From NCBI RefSeq assembly GCF_026914265.1, contig NC_069125.1, positions 76,075,546 through 76,139,545 on the forward strand: a stretch of 64,000 nt of DNA, in the 5' to 3' direction. Shown here in pieces: positions 21,311-34,875 of this stretch (position 1 is the first letter of the stretch; each line of letters begins with the position of its first letter). A program made the position numbers and the translations under genes. The DNA comes from Mya arenaria. Taxonomy: Eukaryota; Mollusca; Bivalvia; Myida; Myidae. The notes under the pieces are model-generated. The model did no database searches. It saw only the letters and a program-made list of their open reading frames with translations, and was not told where the DNA came from.

Positions 21311-23989
21311 ACTATGAACGTTTTCGAAGATGTTCTCATTTTGAAACTGAGAATGAAAATGTTGTCGCATGTTTATTAACCAATAGCAGCATGGCTGTTA
21401 GTGCCATCCGAATACTTTTGAAGTTAAATTTCAATTTAATTTCTCATTATAATTTGAGAGATTGAATGCACGTGATAGTATAAATTCTTATTCCTTTAAG
21501 TCATTTTAAGAAACTGACCAAAGTAATTGTTGATTGTTGTATGGGTAAATCATAAAATGTATGACATTTTGCCATTTGTTAAATGCAAATCGAATTCGGC
21601 ATTGAAATAAATGGTTGCACTATGCCCGACTGATGCGCAATCCGCCCTTTGTGTTAGATACTTAGTGAAAGTATCATTTCGACATGTTTAAATGTTTCCC
21701 AACCTGTTAATTCAGTACAAATACTTCTCTTAATATTTTATGGCCCACAAATCAATTTAAAAATTCAACCAATTTCAAATCAAAATTTACATTGAAACAA
21801 AACTATAACAATCTAATTCATCTACTATGAACAATACAATGAAAACTACAGGGACAAGCCGAGTTGTAAAAACACAAAAAAAAAACGTTTGGAGGCAAAT
21901 TGCAAGGGCCCAAACGACAATGAACTATAGACACAAGCGTATAAACACCACATACACAAATACAAACACCACAAACATATAAAGGCATTTTCACAAATAT
22001 TCACTTGAATGATTAATTACATTGTTAAAGTGTGAATAGTGGTATGGCACTTACTCTTCGGACAAACGAACAAAGATTGGTCAAGCTAGCATCGACATAT
22101 TGCTTGCTAGGTTAACTTGAAATTTGAAAATGAAAGCCTTTACTTATTTTCCACATCAATATTGTAATGATGCTGCAATATTGTAAATATAACCAAATAT
22201 ACAAATGTTCAACAGTCCAACACAAAAAAAAAACAAAACAAAAAACTAAGTGTTTAACCAGTATTTGAACTGGTTATATACAGGACCTTTTCCCATTAAT
22301 ATTAGGAATACTACATGGCATAAAATACTTGCAAGCATTAACTACTAACTAAACATTTAACTTATATTTTGTATAAATGTTGAAATGAATTTTGGTTATC
22401 ATGTATCACGATCAAGGAAGTTTTGAATAATAGTTCGTATATTTAACAATTTCACCGAAGTGAAATAAATTAAAACTCAAAGAATGTTATTCAAAATTCA
22501 CACAATAGCATGTTGATAAATCCTATTCACTACAACTATGATAAACAAGTACGTGAATGAACGAGACCGTGAGAAACCCTGTTCTCAAAGATGCAAACAC
22601 AGTTGGAAATACCCTTAACATAAACAGAATTGACATTTATAGATCCTGCTTGGTTATATAAGTTTTGAAGGATAATTATGTAATATTGGATTATTTCAGC
22701 CTTATTAATAGTGTACAAACTGCAGATACACCACCTTGTGATCACTAACCATGTCATCTCACGGATGGGTACATACATAACTTTAGGCCTGTCACAAGAT
22801 GAAATACTTTGGTAATTCAAATGCAATAAAATTATGTATTTATGCAAAAAATAATCGTTCAAATGCAGAAAGTTATGCCTTTTTTTTAAAGAACACGTTT
22901 TAAAGGCGCACACTATAAGTTGATGCATCTTTTTAATGTTGATGCATATTCGTTTTTACTTTTTACTCGTCATTATACTTTAATGATAAAAACAAAAAAA
23001 AAAGTATAATTATGCTATAGGTACAGATAAAAGATATTAAAAGCACTAGTTTAGCCTTTTTAACTGGGTAATTTGTGGTCATATGTGGCTATCAATAAAA
23101 AACATTATAAATGCTAATACGTTTTCATCTGTAACGTAATCACATGCTTGTTATGTTACTTTTGATTTGTTAAATCATGCTTCATTATTAGAGGAAGTAG
23201 TTCCGTTTAACTATTCATTTTTCAATTTTACCTCAACCCGACATTTGCATTCTGAACAGACGAAATTGAAGATTGAACAGTTAGACGGAACCTTGTCAAT
23301 GGCCGCATACTTCCGGAGAAGAATATACATCAAACAGGAAAAAAATGTGAAATGGTCAATTAAACGAACGCCTTTCTGCAAAACTTAAAACATTTTGAAG
23401 TTAGCCCAAAATTCTTTTGAGGGAAGAAAATAAAAATACTTTTTAAAGTGTTTTAAAATAATTGGTTATCAATTAACATGCCATTTCATTGCGCCGGCTA
23501 TTTTATCTCGTACTTTTAGGTAGTGTGCCCTGAAATAGATGTGCTTACGTACTGTTTAACTACATCAGCTAAAATATATGAATTATTGATGTTTGAAATT
23601 GTCGATTGTATTTCAGATTGCACAATTATTTATTAAAAAGATGCATATGCACAGTATATTGATGTATAAATGTATTGAAATTGATTTTAAAATCCATGTG
23701 TTTAACAACTTGAACTTCGCATTCAAGCGTGTAGGTACCTGTGGATCCCACAACTGACGCACTAAACTTTTCATTAAAAGTAAAAGTAAGATATTTAAAG
23801 AAAAAAAATGTGATAGAGCTAGATCTTTATATTGCCATTTTAAACATTCGTCCGTCAATAAAGAAGCGAGTTCTGGTCCTATTGTATAATATATAAAAGT
23901 TCAACTACAGCTTGTGCGTGTGGGCCGCGCAATACCTCCATATTATTTTCCCGACGCCATCGTTTTTTCGGGTTCTGCGGGATAATTGA
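21311..23989. other. Intergenic, AT-rich; one dispersed repeat
   Basis: Apart from the repeat at about 22900-23160 (relative of 14885-15120), I see no gene, RNA or coherent element here. Open frames are short and have no relatives in the window. Confidence 0.5.
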
Positions 23990-23999
23990 ACACGTCTAA

Positions 24000-26900
24000 A
24001 TGAATGCTGAAAATAGAATACCTGTAACGTTGGAGATAGCGGGCATGCCAGTGATGCACATATTGAAAATGTCTTAACAACTCTGAAAAATAATACACCA
24101 GTGTTTTGGGCGTGACAGTGATGCAGACATTCCTACATATGTCTTAACGACTCTGCAAATAAAATACCTGTTAAACCAATGACTAGGGGCGTGACTGTGA
24201 TAAACACATTACTGAATATGTCTTAATGACTCTGAAATAAAATACCTGTTAAACCAATGACTGGGGACGTGACTGTGATACACACATTACTGAATATGTC
24301 TTAATGACTCTGAAATAAAATACCTGTTAAACCAAAGGCTGGGGGCGTGACAGTGATACACACATTACTGAATATGTCTTAATGACTCTGAAATAAAATA
24401 CCTGTTAAACCAAAGGCTGGGGGCGTGACAGTGATACACACATTACTGAATATGTCTTAATGACTCAGAAATAAAATACCTGTTAAACCAATGACTGGGG
24501 ACGTGACTGTGATACACACATTACTGAATATGTCTTAATGACTCTGAAATAAAATACCTGTTAACCCAACGACTGGGGACGTGACTGTGATACACACATT
24601 ACTGAATATGTCTTAATGACTGTGCAAATAAAATACCTGTTAAACCAAAGGCTGGGGGCGTGACAGTGATGCACATATTACTGAATATATCTTAATGACT
24701 CTGCAAATAAAACACCTGTTAAACCAACGACTGGGGACGTGACTGTGATGCACACATTACTGAATATGTCTTAATGACTCTGCAAATAAAATACCTGTTA
24801 AACTAATGACTGGGGGCGTGACTGTGATGCACATATTACTGAATAAGTTTTAATGACTCTGCAAATAAAATACCTGTTAAACTAATGACTGGGGGCGTGA
24901 CTGTGATGCACACATTACTGAATATGTCTTAATGACTCTGCAAATAAAATACCTGTTAAACCAATGACTGGGGACGTGACTGTGATACACACATTACTGA
25001 ATATGTCTTAATGACTCTGAAATAAAATACCTGTTAACCCAACGACTGGGGACGTGACTGTGATACACACATTACTGAATATGTCTTAATGACTGTGCAA
25101 ATAAAATACCTGTTAAACCAAAGGCTGGGGGCGTGACAGTGATGCACATATTACTGAATATATCTTAATGACTCTGCAAATAAAACACCTGTTAAACCAA
25201 CGACTGGGGACGTGACTGTGATGCACACATTACTGAATATGTCTTAATGACTCTGCAAATAAAATACCTGTTAAACTAATGACTGGGGGCGTGACTGTGA
25301 TGCACATATTACTGAATATGTTTTAATGACTCTGCAAATAAAATACCTGTTAAACTAATGTCTGGGGGCGTGACTGTGATGCACACATTACTGAATATGT
25401 CTTAATGACTCTGCAAATAAAATACCTGTTAAACTAATGACTGGGGGCGTGACTGTGATGCACACATTACTGAATATGTCTTAATGACTCTGCAAATAAA
25501 ATACCTGTTAAACCAATAACTGGGGACATGACTGTGATACACACATTACTGAATATGTCTTAATGACTCCGCAAATAAAATACATGTTAAACTAATGACT
25601 GGGGGCGTGACTGTGATGCACATATTACTGAATATGTTTTAATGACTCTGCAAATAAAATACCTGTTAAACTAATGACTGGGGGCGTGACTGTGATGCAC
25701 ATATTACTGAATATGTCTTAATGACTCTGCAAATAAAATACCTGTTAAACTAATGACTGGGGACGTGACTGTGATGCACATATTACTGAATATGTCTTAA
25801 TGACTCTGCAAATAAAATACCTGTTAAACCAATGACTAGGAGCGTGACTGTGATGCACACATTACTGAATATGTCTTAATGACTCTGCAAATAAAATACC
25901 TGTTAAACTAATGACTGGGGGCGTGACTGTGATGCACACATTACTGAATATGTCTTAATGACTCTGCAAATAAAATACCTGTTAAACTAATGACTGGGGG
26001 CGTGACTGTGATGCACATATTACTGAATATGTCTTAATGACTCTGCAAATAAAATACCTGTTAAACTAATGACTGGGGACGTGACTGTGATGCACATATT
26101 ACTGAATATGTCTTAATGACTCTGCAAATAAAATACCTGTTAAACCAATGACTAGGAGCGTGACTGTGATGCACACATTACTGAATATGTCTTAATGACT
26201 CTGCAAATAAAATACCTGTTAAACTAATGACTGGGGGCGTGACTGTGATGCACACATTACTGAATATGTCTTAATGACTCTGAAATAAAATACCTGTTAA
26301 ACCAAAGGCTGGGGGCGTGACAGTGATACACACATTACTGAATATGTCTTAATGACTCAGAAATAAAATACCTGTTAAACCAATGACTGGGGACGTGACT
26401 GTGATACACACATTACTGAATATGTCTTAATGACTCTGAAATAAAATACCTGTTAACCCAACGACTGGGGACGTGACTGTGATACACACATTACTGAATA
26501 TGTCTTAATGACTGTGCAAATAAAATACCTGTTAAACCAAAGGCTGGGGACGTGACTGTGATGCACATATTACTGAATATATCTTAATGACTCTGCAAAT
26601 AAAATACCTGTTAAACTAATGACTGGGGGCGTGACTGTGATGCACATATTACTGAATATGTCTTAATGACTCTGCAAATAAAATACCTGTTAAACTAATG
26701 ACTGGGGACGTGACTGTGATGCACATATTACTGAATATGTTTTAATGACTCTGCAAATAAAATACCTGTAAAACTAATGACTGGGGGCGTGACTGTGATG
26801 CACACATTACTGAATATGTCTTAATGACTCTGCAAATAAAATACCTGTTAAACTAATGACTGGGGGCGTGACTGTGATGCACACATTACTGAATATGTCT

Positions 26901-27460
26901 TAATGACTCTGCAAATAAAATACCTGTTAAACCAATAACTGGGGACATGACTGTGATACACACATTACTGAATATGTCTTAATGACTCCGCAAATAAAAT
27001 ACATGTTAAACTAATGACTGGGGGCGTGACTGTGATGCACATATTACTGAATATGTTTTAATGACTCTGCAAATAAAATACCTGTTAAACTAATGACTGG
27101 GGGCGTGACTGTGATGCACATATTACTGAATATGTCTTAATGACTCTGCAAATAAAATACCTGTTAAACTAATGACTGGGGACGTGACTGTGATGCACAC
27201 ATTACTGAATATGTCTTAATGACTCTGCAAATAAAATACCTGTTAAACCAATGACTAGGAGCGTGACTGTGATGCACATATTACTGAATATGTCTTAATG
27301 ACTCTGCAAATAAAATACCTGTTAAACCAATGACTAGGAGCGTGACTGTGATGCACACATAACTGAATATGTTTTAATGACTCTTGCAAATATCATACCT
27401 GGTAAGCCAATGACTTGGTGCGTGAAAGTGATGCAAACATTATCAACTCATATGCATATG
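24000..27460. repeat. 78/79-bp satellite array, about 43 units, with higher-order repeats
   Basis: The unit reads GACTGGGGGCGTGACTGTGA, TGCACACATTACTGAATATG and TCTTAATGACTCTGCAAATAAAATACCTGTTAAACCAAT in that order; units with GAAATA are 78 bp and those with GCAAATA 79 bp. The first two and last units are diverged, the interior is very uniform. Rare variants recur at fixed distances: the AAAGGCTGGGG variant at 24647, 25120 and 26539, and the ATAACTGGGGACATG variant at 25512 and 26931, giving offsets of 473 and 1419 bp (6 and 18 units). All frames contain stops. The array lies between genes A and B. Confidence 0.92.
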
Positions 27461-30400
27461 AACTTGATGCAATCATTATTGGAAATCCCTTTCGTATAGG
27501 GTTGATATTTTCTCTATATTACAGAGCATAGATTTGTTCTACATGGCTTTCTTTTAAAGAGTCTGTCCGTATGTCTGTATGTCTGTCTTTTAAACTTAAT
27601 AAACTACCTATCAACGTTTCTTACCCCTTTTCTCAACTAAAATCCCAAATCTCAAATACTTTCTCATGATTTAGTCCGGTACACGAACTTTGTATACATT
27701 ATTAATATATGTATGATCTACATGAATATTTGTCATATAAAACAAAATAAAACACAGAATTGACATTTCATCGACTTTCCTGTAAAGATATACATCTTTG
27801 CAAAAAAGTTTTTATGTTCTGGTGTGTCAGAAAACAAAGTGCAACATGTCGAGGATGACGAATTTGTTCTGCGTGTTTTGAGACAGAAAGGGATTCAACT
27901 TCACGGTTTATTCCTACACTAAATATTCGTACAGTCGACCTTAAATTACACTTAATGCTCTCAACGCACACTGGGCCCATTCCGTAACGTGGTCGCCAAA
28001 AATGCGGATATACAGGTTGTTCAAAGACACCTTCGAAATTGAGATTTTATTGAGAATTGTCACTAAATGTCTGATAAAAAGACCATGGCACATTTCCGTT
28101 GTGAAATGCTCTGTTTGTGGATGGAGACTGGTCAGGACGTCAACGGGTCCGTGGGTGAAAGAATAGGCTTCATGTAGGACGCTAGACAAATCGAGTCAGA
28201 GATTCCCTTTCTTTTCGACTGGTAACGTTAAAATTAACTTAGACGATATGATTACAACAACTTATATGGCGAAAATATGTTAAGTTCGAAATGAACTCAC
28301 GAACAACTAAAATACAGTTGAACACCGTTAATCCGAAATCGAACGTACCCAAAAGTTTATTTCGAAATAGCGATGTTTCGGTTTAACAAATTTCATAAAA
28401 TGACAGCGTTCGCGAATTATAGATGACGTGAAATATTAAGTCGTGAAGATTGCAGTGTCGGTTACCCGTTACCAATTCGATACGTTCGGTTCGAGTGGTC
28501 TTTCGTATATATGTTTGTTGAATTATTATTAAATAATGGGCAAAGTATTTGTCATTATACTTCTTTATCAAAACAACATTTAAAACACAATAAGAGCACA
28601 TGCATGCAAATCGTATCATCCTCCCGGGTTGGTTACCGGGCCCTTTTCCGGATTGTTCTGTAGGGGGACGAGTGAGCAATGTAATATAATTCGCTTACTT
28701 ATGAACACATGCCACGATAACAAACAATTTACTTACTAACCTATTCACCTACTTGTTTAGGTTTATTTTTGCGTTCAATCAAACCGGCCGCTTCTAAATA
28801 AGTTGATTTAAATGCGAAATTCGAGCGAGCCAGACCAAGAATGTTTGTAGTTCGTCCACATATTGGATAGAACCCTTCAATACCTCGCATCCGTACTGAG
28901 CACACTTATGTATAAAAAATATATGCGGAAGTGTGCTCTATGACATCGTAAATTATTCATAATTTCCTGATTTAAACTGTTTGTGATGTTATTTTTATAA
29001 ACAAAAATGTTTGTTTACTTGCAGGATTTATAGCAGTATTTGATTGGTGAACACGGTCATGTGATTATTCGCCACGTAACTTGAACTATAGAAAAGTTCC
29101 GAGGAAGCACTGTGAAAAAGGCTTTATCGGAACATAAATAGAGAAATGAGAACATTAGAATAGTTGTACTTGGTATTCGCACTTATGTGTTGGACAATGA
29201 TAACTACGGATTTGTAAAATTTTCTGTATTGCATGTAGAATTTTTAGTGATCTTGTTTTACGAGAAAGTCCTTTGGAAAGTATTGACCTTGTGATGCTCC
29301 GTGTGAATTTTCAGCATCATTCAATAGGGAAAAAATCCTGACCTTCGTTTCTCTCTAGATTGTCACAGTTTTAATAACTTATGCTGGACAGCTTGAATTT
29401 ATTCCTTTTTGTTAAATCAATGCCTGAGAGTAATGATCTCTTTGAATCGAATCGTTATCCAGTGTGTGTGTTTTACATTGGCACGGACACCTAAAGAACA
29501 TTGGACTTTATCGTTTCACCAAAAAGGCAGCATCAACAGCAAAATCGGTTTTCTATAGTTTTTTATTTAATTATTTTATCATGTATTTCTTATATTGTAA
29601 GGTTTGACAAGGCTTGACAAGAGAGTTGACTCTGAGTTACTGGCTGTATTTCGTCAATAACTAAGTGTCCTCATTTACGAATGCGTATGCAATTGGGTCA
29701 GGCCATAATACATTCAACGGGTATTGACGGACAAACAATATTTCACAGAAAGATTGTGAGTAGTGTACTTATTTACTTTTTGTAATATACGATATGACAC
29801 TTAATGTGCATTTTCCAAGCGTTTTGTAATAAAGTAAAGATAAGAAGTACTTTTTTTCATTTTATTTGCTAAGACACAATTTAAACAAGAAATATTATAT
29901 CGTTACATTTAAAACATTGCTTACAAATTATACCAGTATGTCGTTAAAACGTAATGAAAATGGATTTTTAAAGGTTCTTTAGGGATGTGTTATATTCTTT
30001 CATTATTGAGCTGTTTCATTTTAAAGCATTACGTGGTTATAGAAAGAAACGATTTACATTTCACTTTATATACATTTTTTATTCGGCTCTGAAATAAATG
30101 TTATTTTCTTCCCAACCACTAGCAGAGGTTACCTTCCTTTGTTTTAACCTCTGTCGTCGAGCAAATTACGTATTGATGATCAAAATCATGTAACAATTTA
30201 AAATGTTTCACAATTTTCAATATTACTTTTTTCACTGTAAGGTAATAAAACATATACAAAATAGTTCGACATTGATATTTTCTGCGGCTACGCGCGGTCA
30301 ATAAGTTTGTGCGTATTCATACTGTTATATTATTTTTGATAAGTTCTTTAATTGGAGAAATATCGGAAATAAATTGCAATCAAATCTTTTCTTTTTTTAA

Positions 30401-31365
30401 ATTAGTCTAAAACAACATATTTCAACGGTTATATTCAATTAATACTTTTTAAAGAGTGAACTTAAACTGCTCATATACAAAACAAAACGGTCGAAAAAAA
30501 AGAAATAATTTCACAATGTCAACGAATAACTACAAAGAAAATGAAACAATAGTCTACATCTTAATGCATAGAGATAACAAAACTGTCAAAACAGTTCCGG
30601 TACATACAAAAATGACCTTGATTTCTAAGAAACATTCAATTTAGGACAATCTTAAAAACAATTATTTGTCTTTGTCATGAGGGACCCCGTGGTAAAAAGT
30701 TGGTATTCTTCAGACGTTAGCCATATCACGTGATATAACAACATCATTTTCTGATTGGTACTCTTCAAATGTTAACAATATAACGTAACACTACAAGGTC
30801 ATCTAATTAAACCCCTATACAAATGAATTACATATGTGTACAATTCGTACACATCTATGTACAAACAGAAACAATAACTATTAAAATTTGGAGGTAGTGC
30901 AAACAAAACAGCCATTTGTTAAAAATGTGCATTACTTATATGAAAACCTACAGAAACAAGCTCAAAAAAGCAACCACAAAATTGCATACATAGCCATCCC
31001 AATTCGAAATATCTTCAAAATGAAAACAAACTATAACACTATTATGCAGCGATGTCGGTTAATAACGCTTTTTGTTGCTAATAATCACATAGTTAAAAAA
31101 ATGTTGTTGAACAAATACTTCCAAGTGTTGAGTATGAATTTGCATTTTCATGAGATCTTGTCAGAAAAGTTAAAAATGGGTCATATGCGCGTTCGTAAGT
31201 AAGCAACTTGTATATCCTTTTCGATATTTGAATAAATTCAGTAGACAGTAACTATATATTTGCACCATTTATTCATATTGGCATCAGTTCAAGTTCTTGG
31301 CCTTTATGCGATTTTAACACCAGTGTGTCCTCGATTCCTTGGCCTGATTGTGTTAGGGTCGGACA
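27461..31365. other. Intergenic between satellite and copy B 3' end
   Basis: At about 28313, ACAGTTGAACACCGTTAATC followed by CGAA resembles the terminal repeat of Tigger/pogo-type DNA transposons; its partner end was not found. At 28894-28934, GAGCACACTT and AAGTGTGCTC form an inverted repeat around a 21-nt loop. From 29470 on, the sequence is the 3' flank of copy B, homologous to 1005-1850. Confidence 0.4.
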
Positions 31366-31483
31366 TTATGAGTGTTTTTTGATATTGTTGTCGTAGCCAT
31401 CGTCATTCAGGTCCATCGCAGTTTGTGAAGGACTGAGATCCAGGTTGATCTGGTCATAAGATGAAGCGTCAGGACTACCGACG
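31366..31483 (-). CDS. Copy B terminal exon: SSYDQINLDL and GYDNN, stop TAA
   Basis: The exon follows TTCAAATAG|CGTC and runs 118 nt to TAA. It encodes a second S-x-Y-x-x-I site (S-S-Y-D-Q-I-N-L-D-L), nearly repeating the octamer of exon 6, then D-G-Y-D-N-N-I near the C-terminus. The Met/Leu-Arg-Pro-Leu-Pro motif of copies A and C is absent, so the segment has been replaced or rearranged. Confidence 0.7.
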
Positions 31484-34400
31484 CTATTTGAATAAAGAAA
31501 CGGCGCTTACATTAAATACATTTTTGTGATCATTAAGTGTTATAATAGTTTTATGGATGAAAAGAAAACTACGTTCACGCATACTGCGCTATTAATATGT
31601 TGTAAAAATATGTTGTCCAGAGACTCATGCCGGACAACACCCATGTATACACCATTGTCAATAAACCATCTACCACCACTAGCTGGGGATACTGCCTTAG
31701 AGGTCAGTCAACATGCCGGACACCAGCCATGTATACACCATTGTCAATAAACCGTCTACCAGCACTAGCTAGGGATACTGCCTTAGAGGTCAGTCAACAT
31801 GCCGGACACCAGCCATGTATACACCATTGTCAATGAACCATCTACCAGCACTAGCTAGGGATACTGCCTTAGAGGTCAGTCAACATGCATTAACAAAACT
31901 TTAAGCGAAAAGTCTACTCTACTGGCCGAATTGAGAGTAGGGTTGATCAAGGACTTAAACCTAAATAAATAATTTATTTTTTGTGTTGAATGTTGTCCTA
32001 CATGTCATTTTTTTTTTATAAAAACAGAAACATAATATATTTAAATAAATTACTTCATGAAAATTCAAATATAGAATATTACCTTTAACTGAAAACATAA
32101 ACGTTCGAATTAAAATGTTTAATTTTTCTTAAATATCCTATTTTTCTTGGATTGATATTTGTGCGGACTATCCCTACTTTTATAGCTTGGCTCTTAAACC
32201 TATTTCAATTAAAGGGAAACTTACCTTACAAACCTAGCAGCGACATAGGAGTTTACGCTACAAAAAGAAAACATTTATGTTAATCACAGAAAATCATAAA
32301 TCATGCAATTGTAAAATAAGACCATGTATCATGTGAGTGATGAACATCCACCAAAATGTATGCGATCATATGAGGTCTCTAAAAAGTTTGTCAGTATTGC
32401 AACTCTATAATTATTTACAATTTTAAAGTAAGGTACGAACGTCTTATCTGAAGGAAATATTTTGAAATATTTATGACCACTGTGAGAAAACCAAGAAAGC
32501 ACGTGTTACACAAAACACCGCTCGTAATTTTACGGATTTCAGCGCGAAACAAGTTTTGCATTTCTGTGTACCTTATTCTTATTTAATGGAAACGATGCAT
32601 AACCTGTTTGACATGGAATCTAAAAAACAATCTGATTGCAAGTTTCCTGATCTATCATATCTCAACATATAGTTTAAAAACATAACAAAACACACTGACT
32701 GAAATGATTAAATTTAGAGTATATTTTCCAACATTAAATATATACAATATCGTTAAACTGACGCCTACTAGATGGAATAAACCTAGCTTTTAGAGGGGCG
32801 GCAAATCACTGCTTGTGTGTGTACTTTTACGCGTGGCAAAGAAGTAGTTGTGTGATGCTTGACAAATGAGATTGGCCTGAAGGCGAGTGTAAAAAGGTTT
32901 AACAATGACCAAAGTCATGATGTGAGGCTGACCCGAAGACTAGGGTAAATAATTTTGTCATCGCCCCAAATGTTGATGTGAGGATGACCCTAAAGCGAGG
33001 AAAATACACGCAATACCGCCCCCAGTTATTATAAATTTGAACCAAAGGTGTTTGAAAATCATTTCAACACCGTCCAATCGATTCAGACCCGAACGCGAGG
33101 ATAAATAAGGTCAAAACCGCTCCAAGTAATTAGGTTTGACCCAAATGCAAAGGGAAATACGTCCAAAACCGCCCCGATAATCATATATGTCTGACACGAA
33201 GGCGAGGGTAACACATCCCCCAATAATGGCATGTGACTGACACAAAGGTGAGAACTAACACGTTCAAACCCTCTCCAGTCATTAAGACTTTGAGCCTAAG
33301 GTGAGGGTAAAGCGGGTTAACTGCAACCCAGTGACTAGACCTAAATGCGAAGGTAAACACGTTCAACACCGTGACACTGATGTGTTTATATATGGACGTC
33401 TACCGATAGGCTCAGTCACACTTGCAATACGGATCGCACCCGAACACACGAAGCACTGGAATCAGTCTTAATATTTACTCTACCAGTATTAATTATTTTG
33501 CATGTAAGTTATAAAGTGTTTTAGGTACTAGTACATCTCTTAGAAAACGTTATTGCTAATAGGTTCTTTATTAGTGTCATACTTAGTCAATAAGAGTTGC
33601 AGTTTGACTTCTGAAAGGTCGGGCCGTTATTGTTCGGTTATTTAAGTCAGATCATCTTATGCAATTCTTGATTTCTAAGAAGCCTTCATTTGCTGCGCTT
33701 GCTTTTACCGTTTTCATCATACGAACTTGTTTTCCTTAATAGCATAACAGAGGATGGTGCCGTCCCCGTTTGTCCCAAAAAACTGTATCCAGGATTCCAG
33801 ATTGTCGGGGAGGGGTGACACCCTTAACATACTGTTGCATATGTTAATTGTACATGACATAGCAAGAAAAAATTAAATGGGCTACTGTGAATGAGGGGGT
33901 GAATTAAAAAGAGTGCCATTAAACGGGGTTTATGTGTAAACATTTGGCTACTGAGCTTGTTTCTGTATTTGTTTACATAAGTATCACTATGATATTGATA
34001 TAACGTACTGCTTTTGTATTTATTGAAATGCCAACTGATTGATAGTTATGCTGTATTACCTTAAATCCAAATTTATTTGCGTATACGGGCTCTCCTGCTG
34101 GTCCGACGAAACCAGTCTCGGATCTTCTGAAAAGTTTTATTTGTAATTTTGTCAGATATCTGGCAAAACAAGCTTATTAATTTTGATTTATGTTTGGTTT
34201 TTAAATTAGACTTACAGCAACATTGTAGTGTTACATTGCTATGTAAAGAAATGCCATGATCATCATAAAGTAATGTTTGAAATACATATTGTTTCATACT
34301 TGAATGCTTCTAGTTTGTCTTACCTTTTCGACGTCGCAAACGTATGAGGCGTGCTGCAATAACAATGATGACAACGATGAGAACCGAAATCGCACTCGGA

Positions 34401-34807
34401 AGTGCAATAACCGCGGCCGTTGGAATCGCCCGCTGAAGAGCAGTTACAGTTTCAGTTGCACTGTTTGATGTCGTTGAAGTTGTAGTAGACGTCGTCGAAT
34501 TCGTTGTGGTCGTTGTAGGCGTTGTGGTCGTTGTTGGCGTTGTTTTGGGCGTTGTAGGCGTTGTGATCGTTGTGGGCGTTGTGGTCGTTGTGGGCGTTGT
34601 TGACGTTGTTGTGATCGTTGTGGTCGTTGTGGGCATTTGGGGCGTTGTGGTCGTTGTAGGCGTTGTGGTCGTTGTGGGCATTGTGGTCGTTGTTGTAGTC
34701 TTTGTGGTCGTTATAATACAGACAGGATCGATTGCAGGGCAGTCAATTCTTAAGTTTTCTGTTGTGGCTACAGCTGGAAAAGAATATGCTTTAAATAGAA
34801 AAAAAAC

Positions 34808-34875
<68 letters not shown>

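Noticed and set aside
24000..27460. A CRISPR array
   Set aside because: Units are continuous tandem repeats without unique spacers, in a eukaryotic genome.
31376..34126. A canonical ITAM formed by the two YxQI motifs of copy B
   Set aside because: The spacing between the tyrosine motifs is about 24 residues, well outside the usual 6-12, so two separate ITIM-like sites fit better.
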